A DNA stretch of 64,000 nt from Coenobita brevimanus (GCA_032717465.1 CM064666.1:1166501-1230500), one strand, 5' to 3'; numbered from the stretch's first letter, positions 1-10,267 are shown. Program-made: numbers and translations. The notes: generated from the letters alone by a model not told the origin.

Positions 1-368
1 GATTTGTGCGGGGCAGCAGAAGAGAACATCAAACACTTTATTATGGTGGCCATTGTATCAGGAAGACAGGAATAAGGAAGAACGCCTACAACAGCCTTAT
101 ATAGAAAATGAAAACAATTTAATAGGACAATTACTGTTTAGTGAAGAAAATATAGGAAGAACAAAAGACTACTTACATCATATGGAGGAAAAGTGAGAAA
201 TTAAGGAAAGAAAGAGGAATACCTTAACAAATAGCAAAGAAGACTCGGAAAAAAAAAAATGGCACACGAGCTTAACACAAGAAAAAATAATAAATTAATT
301 AGAAAAATAAATTGACGAGTGCCGATGCAAAGGCAATGCTCCTCACCTATCAACTGAACTGAACTGAG
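1..368. other. AT-rich flank, nothing recognised
   Basis: This stretch is A/T-rich, with several A-runs, and shows no ORF with protein-like composition, no inverted repeat and no match to the repeat families elsewhere in the window. The duplicated segment begins just after it. Confidence 0.5.
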
Positions 369-683
369 TAGGTGGAGTGTAGCCATTGTATCGCCGCCCC
401 GCTCCTTATCCTTTTCAGTCATTTTTTATGCTGTGTGCTGATCACTTATTTTTTTTTAGTTTCCACAGTTCATTTGTTGTCTTTGTTTACCTTTACATGT
501 TTTTCTTTACTTTCTTCAAGCCTCTACACTCATGTTGGGTAGTGTCAGAAATATACCAAAAAATTATAGTTCTTTACCAAACAGGCACGGCTTTTCCCAA
601 ACTTTGAGATGAGTCTTTTGCTGGTTATTTGTTATTGTTCCTGGATTACCACAGCTACTGGGCATTTTCATAAACGTACCTCT
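369..683. repeat. Duplicated segment copy 1, part a
   Basis: It is collinear with 12025-12350: the run around GCCATTGTATCGCCGCCCC, a T-rich patch and a shared stretch containing GGATTACCAC are present in both. In copy 1 the alignment is broken by the LINE-A insertion at 684 and resumes at about 3853, so the paralogue shows the pre-insertion state. Confidence 0.8.
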
Positions 684-878
684 ATCTCTGTCTGTCTATT
701 GCTAGACGCCATACCCGTTCGGGGTGGCCACAAACACATCGCCTCCACGTCGCCCTGTCCCCCGCCATATCACTACCCTGCTACCAACTCACATCCCCCT
801 CTCATATGCCTCTCCACTCCATCCCCCCATCTCATCCTCGGCCTCCCCCTCCCTCTCCCCCCTCCACCTCACATACAC

Positions 879-1541
879 TCACCTCGTCAGTCTCTCACCC
901 TCCATCCTCTCCACGTGGCCAAACCACCTCAGTGTGTTCCTCCTAACGCTTCCTATCACATCCACATCCACACCACAACGCTCCTTTATATCCTCATTTG
1001 TCAGCCTGTCTCTCCATGTGACTCCACAGGCTTCTCTTAAATAACTCATTTCCACTGCTCTCACTCTTGACTTGTGTCCTTCCAACAACGTCCAAGCTTC
1101 ACATCCATACGTTAGAGTTGGTATCACAATACTGACATGCAGTAACTTTTTCACTTCCATGCTCACTTCCCTGTTTCTTATCACTGCTTTCAAGGAACCA
1201 GCAACCTTTCTTCCTTGTTGTACACTTTCAAGCACTTCACCCTCCAAACTTCCATCCTTACTCATCACAGTCCCCAAGTACTTAAACGTACTCACATTTT
1301 TCATTTCCTCACCATCCAACCTCGCTGTACATTCACTGACTTCACCTCTCTCAAAGACCATCACTTTACTCTTCCCTACATTCACCTTTAGATTCCGTTT
1401 CTTACACACTCTCCCAAACTCATCCACCAAGCCTTGCAGCTCCCCTTCGTCTTCACATAACAACACAATATCATCTCCAAACAACAGTACAGGGAGTTTC
1501 CAAACACTATCCTCTCTCACCAGGGCCACTCCAACAACCAC
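879..1541 (-). pseudogene. LINE-A reverse transcriptase, catalytic box and C-terminus
   Basis: A 220-codon open stretch carries LLFGDDIVLL, where the usual RT catalytic box is F/YADD; the Ala-to-Gly change plus the upstream frameshift make this copy dead. It continues with VNVGKSKVMVF, FKYLGTVMSKDG, TLTYGCEAWTL and RRNTLRWFGHVERMEGERL, the C-terminal signature shared with the fragment at 58040-58580. Frame decays after position 879, before the genuine C-terminus seen in that other copy (ending GHPLRD). Confidence 0.88.
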
Positions 1542-1545
1542 TACC

Positions 1546-2520
1546 CTACCTTGTATCTCTTATTACCCCATCCATGTACAGATTGAACAGCCATGGAGAC
1601 ATGACACGTCCCTGTTTCAATCCAACCTTCAAAGAGAAAAATTCACTCAGTTCACCATCCACACGCACTGCATCCTTAGCACAATCATACATATTCTTCA
1701 CAGCATTCAACAACTTCCCATCTACTCCATATATTCTTAATACTTTCCACAATCCTTGTCTATCCACCCTGTCATATGCTTTCTCCAAATCCATGAAGGC
1801 CGCATATAACTTCTTTCCCTTCTCTAGAAACTTTTCCACTAAAGATCTAAAAATGAATATCTGATCTGCACAACCTCTTCCCTTCCTAAAGCCTCCCTGT
1901 TCTTCTCCAACTAATTTCTCTGTTCTTTCTCTAACTCTGTCTATAAGTATCCTACCATACACTTTTCCTATTACACTAAGAAGACAAATGCCCTTATGAT
2001 TACCACACACTTCTTTTTCCCCTTTTCCTTTGTACAAAGGAATAATTATACCTGACTTGCAATCCTCTGGGACTCTACCTTCCTCCCAGGCCAATCTGCA
2101 CATCTTCCACATCCATTCTACTACTATCTCTCCCCCAAGCTTCAGCATTTTACCACACACTTCATCAATTCCTGGGGCTTTCCCCAATTTGACTTTCTTC
2201 ATTGCTTCCACAACTTCTGTCCTACTAATTTCTTCCTATCTTCACACCTCCCTCCTTCCCCAGCCACTTATACTCGCATTACTTCCATCCTGTATGTTCA
2301 ACAATTCCTTAAAGTGTTCTCTCCATCTGCTCACTTTTTCTCCCTTCACTAGTAATCTACCATTTTTATCTTTCACTCCCCTGCTGACTTCACTGCTACC
2401 CTGTCTTACTCTCTTCACCTCTTTCCAGGACATTTTCTTACAGTCCCTCCACTTTACACTCAAATTCCCTCCAAATTCCTCATCCACTCTCTTCTTATTC
2501 TCTCTGACTAATCTTTTCAC
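1546..2520 (-). pseudogene. LINE-A linker and reverse transcriptase, N-terminal part
   Basis: Two open stretches (2520-2242 and 2211-1546) are in the same frame but separated by a stop. The second carries RT blocks: KLGKAPGIDEV, IIPLYKGKG, KGICLLSVIGKVYGRIL, EQGGFRKGRGCADQIF, FMDLEKAYDRV and GLKQGRVMSPWLFNLYMDG. In most relatives the block reads QGCVMSP; here Cys is Arg. The frame is lost right after the LYMDG block and the catalytic box continues in another frame at 1541-879. Confidence 0.88.
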
Positions 2521-2780
2521 CTCTTTCTTCCTTTCTACCTATAACTCTCTCTTCCGCCTCCAACTGCCTCCATCCCCCTATTTCTCATCCACTCATTGTA
2601 TGCTTTCTTCTTTTCTGCCACAGCCTGTCTCACCTCTTCATTCCATCATGCTGTTCCTTGCACCCCCTTCTGTCTTCTCTTCACTCCACACACCACATCA
2701 CATACTGCACATATTTCTTCTGTGGATATCTTACACACACTTTCCACAGCCCCCATCTGCTCCAATTCATATTTACCCAA

Positions 2781-3665
2781 TCATTCCTTCACGTCTCTCG
2801 TATATTCTGCCTTTTTCTCATCCTCTTGTAACCTTTCCACTCTCCTTGCAACTACTCCTTCATCCCGTCCTTCCCTTCTTCTATTTCTCCATCTTACTTG
2901 GATCTTGATTCTGGCCACCACCAAGTAGTGGTCAGGAAGTCCACTCCCCCAACCTGTATAAGCTCTTGCATTCATTACACATCTTCGCATCCTTTCATCC
3001 ACACACACATAATCAATCATTGCCTTCCTTTCATTCAGTTCACCACCCACCCTTCTCATCACTCGCCATGTGTACCTGTGGATCATTTTGTGCCTGAAGA
3101 GGGTATTGGCTATCACCAACCCCCTCCCAGCACAAATGTCCACTAATGCACTGCTATTCTCATCTATCTCAGCAGGCACACCCCACTCACCAACTATTCC
3201 ATCCACCTTCACATTCCCTACTTTACCATTCATATCACCAATCAAAAACACTCATTCCTTCCAAACTTTTCTATGCACACTTCCAGTTGTCCAGAACTCT
3301 TCTCTCACTCTGCTTGCACAATCTTGCGTTGGCGCATACACGCACACAATCGCTCACATTTGTATTCCAACTTTCAATCTTACCCACATAGTCTTTGAGC
3401 CAACTGATCCATACTCTCTTATGTTCTTCTTCCATCTTTTACTTACAACAATACACACTCCTTCTTTTATCCTCTCATTCTCACCTACTCGTGCACATAT
3501 ACCCCATCCATACTCCCATTCTTTCACACTCTCCTCTCCATTTAGTTTCAGTTATTCCATATACATAGTTATTCCATATACATCCACTTTCGCACCCTCA
3601 ATCACCTGGATGATCTCTTTCACCTCATCATTTGCACCCCTTGCATTCCATGTCGCAATCTATAC
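2781..3665 (-). pseudogene. LINE-A endonuclease domain (broken)
   Basis: Conceptual translation shows, in order, ATWNARG (about 3650), VCVYAPTQD (about 3335), LIGDMNGKVGN (about 3245), DYVCVD and GLPDHYLVVARI (about 2930). These correspond to the conserved blocks of the endonuclease/exonuclease/phosphatase fold that nicks target DNA in APE-type LINEs. The open part is 3251-2781; the upstream part is reached only through stops or frame changes. The DHYLV block keeps the catalytic-type Asp-His pair. It belongs with the RT pieces at 2520-879. Confidence 0.85.
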
Positions 3666-3852
3666 GATGTCCTTTGTCCGGTCCTTGGTCGTCATCTTTT
3701 GGTCAGTCCTTGTCCGAGGCTTCTTGTTCGTCCGTTTAGTTAGCTGTTTTCCTGGGGTGGGGCATTAACCCACCGCCAACCCTTTTAGTCGCCTCATATG
3801 ACAAGCAGGGATACTGGGGGAGTATTCTTGAAAACCCCCCTACCCCCAGGGG

Positions 3853-4691
3853 TACTATAGATGAGGATTTGGATTGCGTAAATATTGCGTTGATGTCTGC
3901 CGATAGCCAGCCATATTCAAGGTTGCTAACACATTTTTTTAAATTTGAAAGTTGGCTGTCAGACGCAAGTGAGGTTTGGTTGGATTAGGTTTGGTTTGGT
4001 TAGGTTAGGTTTGGTTAATCATTAAGTTTCCCATTGCTTTGACATGGGATACACGGATGCGTCTAGTCAGAACGATGGTTGGTACATGACGTGGCCAACT
4101 GGGGAGACCGTTGGTAAACATTGCTGTGGGCGACTTGGTTCCTTCTATAACTACCCCAAACTAGGTATATTTTGCCTTTTTCCAGTCTTTTCTTGCAGTC
4201 ACAATTGAACAGCAAACTGTCTGTGTTGCATATGCATGTACCAAAATTACTTAGCTTGAGACCGTGAGTTGGTTATAATATAGGTGGAATAACCGCACTT
4301 GTTTGGTAAAGAATTACCCCCAAATATTATTAATCGTGCATAGTGCGACTGTGTGGAATTGTTGGAAATTGTGCTGAGTTTGATGCTGTGAAATTATTGG
4401 AAATCTTGCATAATGCAACAGTGCAAAATTGTTGGAAATCAGTATTTGAAAATATGCCAAAATCATTTGTTCGTTTCATTCTTGAGAACAGTAATAGATA
4501 TCGACCAGTTTCTATTTGCAGTAGGGTTAGGGTAAATCCTGCCCCTGGGAGTGTCAGAAAAATAAAACGTTTGATAATTGTGCATGATGCAATTCCACAA
4601 AATAGTTAGAAATCATGACACATGAAACTGCGAAAATAATTTTTTCTGCATTGGTCATTTTGGGCTCATTGATGTTATGAAACAAGAGATA
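3853..4691. repeat. Duplicated segment copy 1, part b
   Basis: Collinear with 12355-13178. It includes a short TTAGG-like stretch (3975-4020, repeated TTAGGTT/TTTGGTT) and a degenerate tandem built on TTGTTGGAAAT (4345-4440). A matching 86-88 codon frame is open in both copies (4343-4609 and 12845-13105), but it lies across that degenerate repeat, so I do not call it a gene. Confidence 0.75.
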
Positions 4692-5019
4692 CAGTAATCC
4701 CTTGATTATCCGGACGTCTGTTATCCAACCAATCCATTGTCCAGGTGCTGTGGTGTGGCTGTTTGAAGCCATAAGTCATACAGTTTTCCATATTATCCAG
4801 ACAAAATGCTTGTGTCCCGGTGGAAATTATGGCCGAGCAAACATATTCATCTGGCAGGGTCAGTTTTCATGTATTTCTCACGTCACAGCAGAGTATGGCC
4901 CAGTAGTGGCAATTGATTGTCTGTGGGTGATGGGTCTGCTTGACCATGGTAATTGCTTGGCTGTGGTTTATAGGTCTGCTTGACCAGAGTAGTGTAAAGC
5001 ACCAGGAACAAGTGTTGTG

Positions 5020-5552
5020 CAGGGTGACCCAGAAAAACCTCCCACATTTCAGAGGTATATGGAAAAAAAAAAAAATGATTAAAGATAATCAAAATATAAT
5101 TTTCACACATGAAACTTCATTCAATACAGTTTATATTCATCATGTTTTAAAGATGACATCCTCCAAATGGTGGCCGTCATTGTCCATACACGCTTAGAGG
5201 CAATTTCGAAGGCTGCCATGGCTCGACGGGTCATGTCGGGTTCAACAACGGCTATCTCCTGCTGAATAGCAACCTTAAGGGCTTCAAGAGTTTGGGGTCA
5301 ATGAGTATACACTCGTGATGTAAGGCAGCCCCACAGAAAAAAATCACAAGGGGCGAGGTCAGGGGAACGGGCCGGCCACCCAACATCGCCACGCAACGAG
5401 ATGACCCAATCCGGAAACATTTCCCTCAGCACTTGCAATGCTCTTCCAGCCCCTTGTGAGTTTTTTCATGTGTGAAAATAATATTTTGATTATCTTCAAC
5501 AATTTTTTTTCATTTACCTTTGAAATGTGTGAAGTTTTTCTGGGTCACCCTG
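5020..5552 (-). mobile_element. DDE-type (mariner-like) transposon relic, internally deleted
   Basis: Terminal inverted repeats of about 35 bp begin AGGGTGACCCAGAAAAAC on both ends and differ at a few positions. The insertion is absent from copy 2 (near 13510), which confirms it as a discrete unit. Inside is the 3' end of a transposase on the minus strand; the rest of the coding region is missing, so this is a non-autonomous deletion derivative. Confidence 0.8.
5121..5435 (-). pseudogene. Transposase C-terminal fragment, DDE_3 type
   Basis: From 5420 down to a stop at 5121 there are 100 codons with a single internal stop (5298-5300). Readable blocks are PDWVISLRGDVGWPARSPDL, then APCDFFLWG, then PQTLEALKVAIQQEI and PDMTRRAMAAFEI. 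The W-P-A/P-R-SPDL-P-D-F-F-LWG block is the region around the second catalytic Asp in IS630/Tc1/mariner DDE_3 transposases. The N-terminal DNA-binding part and the first catalytic Asp are absent. The intact frame apart from one stop suggests recent decay. Confidence 0.82.
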
Positions 5553-5850
5553 TACAATATATATACTGTCGTGGCCTTTTACAATGGCTTTCAAAGTTAT
5601 GGTATGTACGATGGGGGGGCAGGGGAGAAGTCCATTATCCAGATGGATCCACTGTCCAGACATGCCTTTGCCTCTATTGTGTCGGATAACAGAGGGATTT
5701 GTGTCAGATTACAGAGGGATTACTGGTATTTGCAAACCTTTTGTGATGGAAAGCCTGTTGGTCAAACTTTTGCTGACAGGCACTAGTGATTTAAAAATGT
5801 ATGGATGAATGAATTTATTTATCCACAGTGGAGTTACTTCCTTAATATCA

Positions 5851-6376
5851 CAATGTAATAACTGAAGTGAAACTTAACAAATTAATCACTGGTCTGACTG
5901 TCATTTGAACTCGGGCCCTCACGCTTGATACGCACGCACGTTACCACTCAGCCAAAGAGAGGATCCCCGCTCTGCCTCTAGGCAACGCGGGCTTTTATAC
6001 ACCCCAGTACACCCGTCTTTTCTCCCCCTGGTGGTTAATTTGGTGAGTTTGGAACACACAAGGTAGCGTAAGCATTGGAGGCCACCATGGGGAGGCTCTG
6101 GACCACACCAATACAGCCCATCCCTGGGATGAGGACAGGGACGCTGTCAGCTAACCAAGGACCAACATCACATTGCCAACCAAGCCCTGCCTCACATCCC
6201 ACACCGCTGCCAACCAATGTAATAACTGAAATGAAACTTAACAAATTAATCACTGTCCTGGCCAAGATTTGATCCCGGATCCTCGCGCTTGATACACGCG
6301 CACGTTACCACTGAGCTAAAGAGAGGATCCCCGCTCTGCCTCTAGGCAACACGGTCGTTTATACACCCCATTACGT
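5851..6376 (-). mobile_element. tRNA-derived SINE, head-to-tail dimer
   Basis: Two direct copies start with AATGTAATAACTGAA (5852 and 6216), 364 bp apart; the second is shorter. On the minus strand each has a tRNA-like part: copy one (5962-5901) reads TTTGGCTGAGTGGTAACGTG then CCGAGTTCAAATG; copy two (6327-6264) reads TTTAGCTCAGTGGTAACGTG then CGGGATCAAATC. These match RNA polymerase III A-box and B-box consensus at the right spacing. Duplicated copy 2 lacks the whole block, so it arrived as one insertion after the duplication. Confidence 0.8.
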
Positions 6377-7045
6377 CTTAAAATTTCCCTTTGCTTCTGC
6401 AGATATTTGTTTTACGATGTTTTTATTTGTAGCTATAGTGGGTATATAATTTCAGATTATACCATGCTGGAGGTGTGTGTGCAGTGTCATCGAAGAGTGT
6501 GGTTGCTTCCACACACGATGGATCACAAGTCAGCTGCCAACACCGAACTTCATTCCTGTTTGCAGTCATGGACCTCAACTCTCCTGATGAGTCACACGTG
6601 TGAGTCCATCCATCATCATCATCCAATCCTACATTGCCTCATGAGGAGCATAGGTATTTCATTTTTTCATGGTAGCTGGATTTTGTTATCATTGCAAAGT
6701 GAAAATCGGCACTTCAGCTTTTATTGAGCATTTTTCAGCTAAAACACATCATTATTGTGCACCTGAGCTGGTTTCTGCTAACAGTGATGGTGCAATTTGT
6801 AAGGTTTCTGATGGCTGTAATGGCTTCAGAGATGAAGCCCTGCTCTAGGAGTTAAATCCCAGGTGATGGAGACCTCTCTGTGCCTTCTTTACCCTTGCAC
6901 AGTTGTTGGCTTTATACAGGGATTTTAGCATTTATATATACGGGTTATTGCTGCTTTACTACTAATCAAACTCACCGTGGGGATGGCAGTAAACTCAGCC
7001 TTGGAGAGTGAACAGTATATTAACACAGTCACTATCACACACAAT
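6377..7045. repeat. Duplicated segment copy 1, part c
   Basis: Collinear with 13795-14866 of copy 2 apart from the 46-bp SINE insertion here and the 444-bp pogo-like element there. No coding potential is seen. Confidence 0.72.
6607..6652 (-). mobile_element. 46-bp 3' fragment of the module-H SINE
   Basis: It begins with an ATCATC run and continues CCAATCCTACATTGCC...TCATGAGGAGCATA, the 3' end of the SINE seen complete at 51005-51425. Copy 2 lacks exactly this block between CACACGTGTGAGT and ATTTCATTTT, so this is an extreme 5'-truncated insertion and not a random match. Confidence 0.75.
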
Positions 7046-7306
7046 CACCATTAGTTCACAGGGGAAAATTACAGAACATTTGAGGTGGAATAAGGTACCT
7101 TTGCAATTAATGAGAGAGTAGGGGCAAGTATTCTCGGTAGTGTGTGTGTGTTGGTGGAGCTGTTTCTTTGTCGGAGTCAGGAGTGGAAAAGCAAGCAAGT
7201 GACCGCTTTGGCACCTTTTTGTGCGCATGCTGCCAAAGCCGGGTCAAGAGGTGGTTGGCCGCTGGACTAATGAGCAGGTGTGTCCTCGACTTCCCGGGCA
7301 AGTAAT

Positions 7307-7318
7307 GTCGCCATTTGA
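7307..7318 (-). promoter_or_regulatory. Candidate tRNA-Arg-type primer-binding site
   Basis: On the minus strand the sequence reads CAAATGGCGACATTAC. TGGCGAC is the 3' end complement used by mdg1/412-type Ty3 elements priming with tRNA-Arg, and the CA two bases before it would be the LTR terminus. Only 7 bases support this. Confidence 0.25.
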
Positions 7319-8181
7319 TTGGGTCTGGCACCTATGGCCACCAAAGTGTCGCTTGGGTGGTTTTGGTGGGAAGCTGCGTATGGGCCACGCTGGCTGTCGT
7401 CACGTGTCCAAAATGTGGTGTTTTTGGCGCATAGGTGCACTACAATATGACCTTATTACACTTGCACTTACTGTTATGCGGGGTGTTTTTAGTCCAACCT
7501 CTCGTCCTAAAAATGCCCGCGACTGAACGGGGTCCTTTTTCCGGACTGGAAGGAACAGGGCATAAAAACTCAGCAGTACACCTTAACACATCTATTGTCT
7601 TAATTCAACATACCTTACAATACAAAAACAAAGAGACACTGGATACAGAATGGACAGGGTGACTGAGTTTGGTTTCAGATACAAAGAGCACAAACACAAC
7701 AGTGATGTTGAGGGCAGGATATAATAGTGGTCACTTATACAGATATTGTCAGTCACTAGAGCACGGCATAGGTGTCAGTTTTTAGGCATAACTGTCATTT
7801 AATATACTCAGCTGGATGCACTACATGGGAATGGAATAAAGGGTCAGTTGGGTCGATATTACTATACACTTGATATGGTGTGAGCCGCGGCACACGGAAT
7901 TGTCACTTAGCCGCGGTGACACTATTTCACTAGTTTTGCCTCTGCTGGTTGGACTTAGTCTTTTTCGGGGCGCCACTGGTATAGTCACGGTATTTTCTAT
8001 ACTGTATATCACAATTCTCTTACAATCTGTGCTTACTGACCCTTGATTTCTGCCCTTGTATTGATATACACTGTCCGTCACTTTATATTATGTTCTCATG
8101 GTCTCACTGTCACTGTCTCTTTTGCTACTTAGGCGCGACTTAGGAGGTGCGTTGAAGTCACCACTATGCCCCTGGTTCTTC

Positions 8182-8261
8182 GGTGGGGTGCAGGGAGGCC
8201 CTCCTGTCTGGGGGCCTCGTCGGTGGGGTGCAGGGAGGCCCTCCTGTCTGGGGGCCTCGAC
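8182..8261. repeat. Perfect 40-bp tandem duplication
   Basis: Two adjacent copies of a 40-bp unit beginning TCGGTGGGGTGCAGGGAGG are identical, pointing to a recent duplication at the edge of the GC-rich insertion. Confidence 0.85.
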
Positions 8262-8297
8262 CTGGTAGGTGGCCCTTGGGGCTGGGGCCAAACAGCT

Positions 8298-9458
8298 TCA
8301 GTAGGGGGGCCTGCTGCCTCTTACTCCGGGCAGAGGGCCGTGGGAGAGTGGGGCCAGCGGTTCTGCTCTGGGGCCTGCTGACTGGCCCTGGGAGTCTGGG
8401 TGCTGCGGTTGCCTACAGAGCAGGGCGCCGTCAGGAGTGGACTGCGGCGCCTCCTTGGCTGGGCGTCTGTCAGGCCGGTGTCGTCCAGGGGTTGGCCACA
8501 GGACCGGGACAGGACCACTCCACCACTCTTGGAACGGCAGCACCTCCGGGGAACCACACCTGGAGGGAGAGAGGGAAGGGCATCCCACGCAACCAAGGGG
8601 TAGTGAGCCGGCCACGCAAGGGACCTTCTCCGGGAGAACCCTGGAGACTATGAATGAAGGGCGTACTGTGGCTGCTTCTTCCCCCACATGTACTGTGGCC
8701 GTTGTGGCGGTTTCGCAGTCCCTACATGTAGCAGCTGAAGGGCGTACTGTGGCCGCTCCTTCCCCCACACGTACTGTGGCCATTGTGGCGGCGCTGCTCC
8801 CGAAGGAGAAAGAGGCAGATGAGGGGCGTACTGTGGCTGCTTTCGCCCCGACACGTACTGTGGCCGTTGTCGCGGCTCTGCCTGCCTGACGGGAAGTAAC
8901 TGAGGGGCATACTGTGGCTGCTCCCTCCCTGACACGTACTGTGGCCATTGTCGCGGCTCTGCCTGCCTGACAGGAAGTAACTGAGGGGCTTACTGTGGCC
9001 GCTTCCTCCTCGGTACGTACTGTGGCCGTTACCACAGTGTTACTCCCGTAGTAGGAGGAGGTAGTGGATGAGGGGCGTACTGTGGCCGCTCCTTCCCTGA
9101 CACGTACTGTGGCCATTGTAGCAGCTCCACTCCTCCTTCCTTTGCCAGTCGGAGCGCGCTCAATAGCTAACGCTCCGAGGCTGCCTCCAGAAGTGGCTGT
9201 AGCTGAAGGGCGTACTGTGGCCGCTCCTTCCCCCACACGTACTGTGGCCATTGTGGCAGCGCTACAGGGGGCAACAACTGATGGGCGTACAGTGGCCGCT
9301 CCCTCCCCGGCACGTACTGTGGCCGTTACCATGGTGTTGTTTGGGACTGTACCTGGAACAGTCCTACCCCGAACCTGGTGAAGGCTGCTCCGTTCGTAAG
9401 GTCGTCTCTCATTTGTGCATTGTTGTCGTTGGGTCGGTTGAGAGGAAGAGGGACTCAA
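8298..9458 (-). CDS. 386-codon repeat-rich ORF in the insertion, function unknown
   Basis: An uninterrupted 386-codon frame begins MSPSSSQPTQRQQ. Its middle part consists of eight degenerate repeats of a core like ATMATVRVGEGAATVRPS joined by variable linkers; the C-terminal third is Pro/Arg/Gly-rich without a recognisable domain. No signal peptide, membrane span or known motif is seen. DNA repeat spacings are all multiples of three, so the frame survives every expansion. Other frames of the same GC-rich DNA are also partly open, though the plus-strand repeat frame has stops. It could be a low-complexity protein of the mobile element or a fortuitous frame. Confidence 0.3.
   Translation of the reverse strand: MSPSSSQPTQRQQCTNERRPYERSSLHQVRGRTVPGTVPNNTMVTATVRAGEGAATVRPSVVAPCSAATMATVRVGEGAATVRPSATATSGGSLGALAIERAPTGKGRRSGAATMATVRVREGAATVRPSSTTSSYYGSNTVVTATVRTEEEAATVSPSVTSCQAGRAATMATVRVREGAATVCPSVTSRQAGRAATTATVRVGAKAATVRPSSASFSFGSSAATMATVRVGEGAATVRPSAATCRDCETATTATVHVGEEAATVRPSFIVSRVLPEKVPCVAGSLPLGCVGCPSLSPSRCGSPEVLPFQEWWSGPVPVLWPTPGRHRPDRRPAKEAPQSTPDGALLCRQPQHPDSQGQSAGPRAEPLAPLSHGPLPGVRGSRPPY
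8656..9345. repeat. In-frame minisatellite, 8 units
   Basis: Units start with GAAGGGCGTACTGTGG or variants at 8656, 8737, 8821, 8902, 8983, 9070, 9205 and 9280. The intervals are 81, 84, 81, 81, 87, 135 and 75 bp, all divisible by three. Each unit has a conserved ~50-bp core with two copies of GTACTGTGGCC and a variable linker. Confidence 0.9.
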
Positions 9459-9738
9459 GGTAGGGGCGCCCCGGTGCCCTTCTCGCTCTGGGTCAGTCGC
9501 ACACTGACCTGGCCGCCGTGGTGTCCTCCTGGGGTGGTGATGGGGCTGCGGCTCGGCAGTGGGGTGGGGGCTGGCGGGGTGGGTGGTCCGGTGGCGGTGG
9601 AGGTGTGTATTTTACTTACCTATAGTATTGTTCTCCTATGGTTAAAACAAGTAAAATAAATGAATAATTGTTATTTTTTTAATGCCTTCAGTGCATTAAG
9701 GAGTAAATCTGCCAGGAAGCACCCTCTCTCCTTTTTTG

Positions 9739-10160
9739 CAAAGTGCTGGGTCTGGTCCTGAACGTGGTCGTCTGATTTCTTTCTCTGTATTGAAAGGCAG
9801 TTTAATTCAGCATATGGTGACATTGTTTTCACTCTTTAATATGTAAACTCTGATGCAGGAGTTAACACTTTCCCGGGCCAGTCTTGCATAACTTTTCTAC
9901 CCAATGTAATGAAGCTTTGTTGCCTGTTGTTGTGCCGTGTATTTGAGCCATGAAAAATCACTCCGACAAATGACGCGTTGGTGCGTCATCGGCCTGCAAT
10001 AGTGTTAACCATTGCAGCAAGCCAACTGTGGAACTGTCTTTGTATATCCTACTGCCTATGATCTCCATATGTTTTAAATGCAGTGTGTCCAGGCAGCTTG
10101 AAATGAACGGGTCTTAAATTTGGCTGTCTGTTATCTTGTTTTTATTTTTTCTTGGAGGGA
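9739..10160. repeat. Duplicated segment copy 1, part d (R repeat at its end)
   Basis: Collinear with 14867-15320. Its last ~140 bp (10010-10150) are the R repeat, which also occurs at 26645-26850 and 30600-30790. Confidence 0.75.
9866..10004. mobile_element. piggyBac-like MITE, copy 1
   Basis: It is flanked by TTAA on both sides (9862-9865, 10005-10008). The ends CACTTTCCCGGGCCAG and, reversed, CACTATTGCAGGCC are imperfect inverted repeats. A subterminal TGACGC...GCGTCA hairpin is present. TTAA target sites are specific to piggyBac. The orthologous element in copy 2 is at 14983-15166. Confidence 0.65.
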
Positions 10161-10219
10161 ATAACCTTGTCGATATGTGGCCTTGTTTGCCACATCTTTT
10201 TACATGTTGTATACTTTAC

Positions 10220-10267
10220 TTCATTTTACTTGTGTGTGTGTGTGTCTCTCTCTCTCTCTCTCTCTCC
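10220..10267. repeat. (TG)n(TC)n microsatellite
   Basis: A run of TG repeats passes directly into about eleven TC repeats. Confidence 0.9.

Larger units (their letters stand above)
684..3852 (-). mobile_element. LINE-A: near full-length non-LTR retrotransposon
   Basis: Read on the minus strand it runs 5' UTR (about 3852-3700), apurinic-type endonuclease (about 3665-2880), linker, reverse transcriptase (about 2211-1450), C-terminal region, and a 3' UTR ending in a short tetranucleotide-type tail (GACA/GATA) rather than poly(A). The tail type, the motifs (GFRKGRGCADQIF, DLEKAYDRV) and the compact layout suggest an RTE-like clade, by inference. Both edges are set by comparison with duplicated copy 2, which lacks it. 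Frame changes and stops make it inactive. Its 3' end (GGCCACCC...GGCGTCTAG) recurs in at least nine other fragments in the window, the usual mark of 5'-truncated LINE insertion. Confidence 0.9.
4692..5726. mobile_element. pogo/Tigger-like non-autonomous element, copy 1
   Basis: The left end reads CAGTAATCCCTTGATTATCC after a TA, and the right end reversed reads CAGTAATCCCTCTGTTATCC, also beside TA. CAGTA...ATTATCC ends with TA target sites are typical of pogo/Tigger elements of the Tc1/mariner superfamily. No transposase frame remains. The same element sits at the same place in copy 2 (13179-13658), so it was present before the duplication. Copy 1 is longer because of a nested insertion at 5020-5552. 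Confidence 0.72.
7046..9738 (-). mobile_element. 2.7-kb GC-rich insertion, possible LTR retrotransposon remnant
   Basis: Copy 2 jumps directly from the equivalent of 7045 to 9739, so this block is one insertion. No terminal inverted repeats are visible. On the minus strand a TGGCGAC motif (7313-7307), two bases after a CA, looks like a tRNA-Arg-type primer-binding site after the 3' end of an LTR, as in mdg1/412-like Ty3 elements. A region resembling LTR sequence would then lie at about 8080-7316. The part upstream of it carries a GC-rich repeat ORF. No gag, protease or RT is seen, so the classification is tentative. Confidence 0.4.

Noticed and set aside
3975..4020. Interstitial telomere (TTAGG)n
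   Set aside because: Only a few TTAGGTT/TTTGGTT units, shared with copy 2 as part of the duplicated segment; too short and degenerate.
5901..6327. Two tRNA genes (A and B boxes present)
   Set aside because: No full acceptor-stem pairing is seen, both lie within a repeated SINE unit and the B boxes are imperfect.
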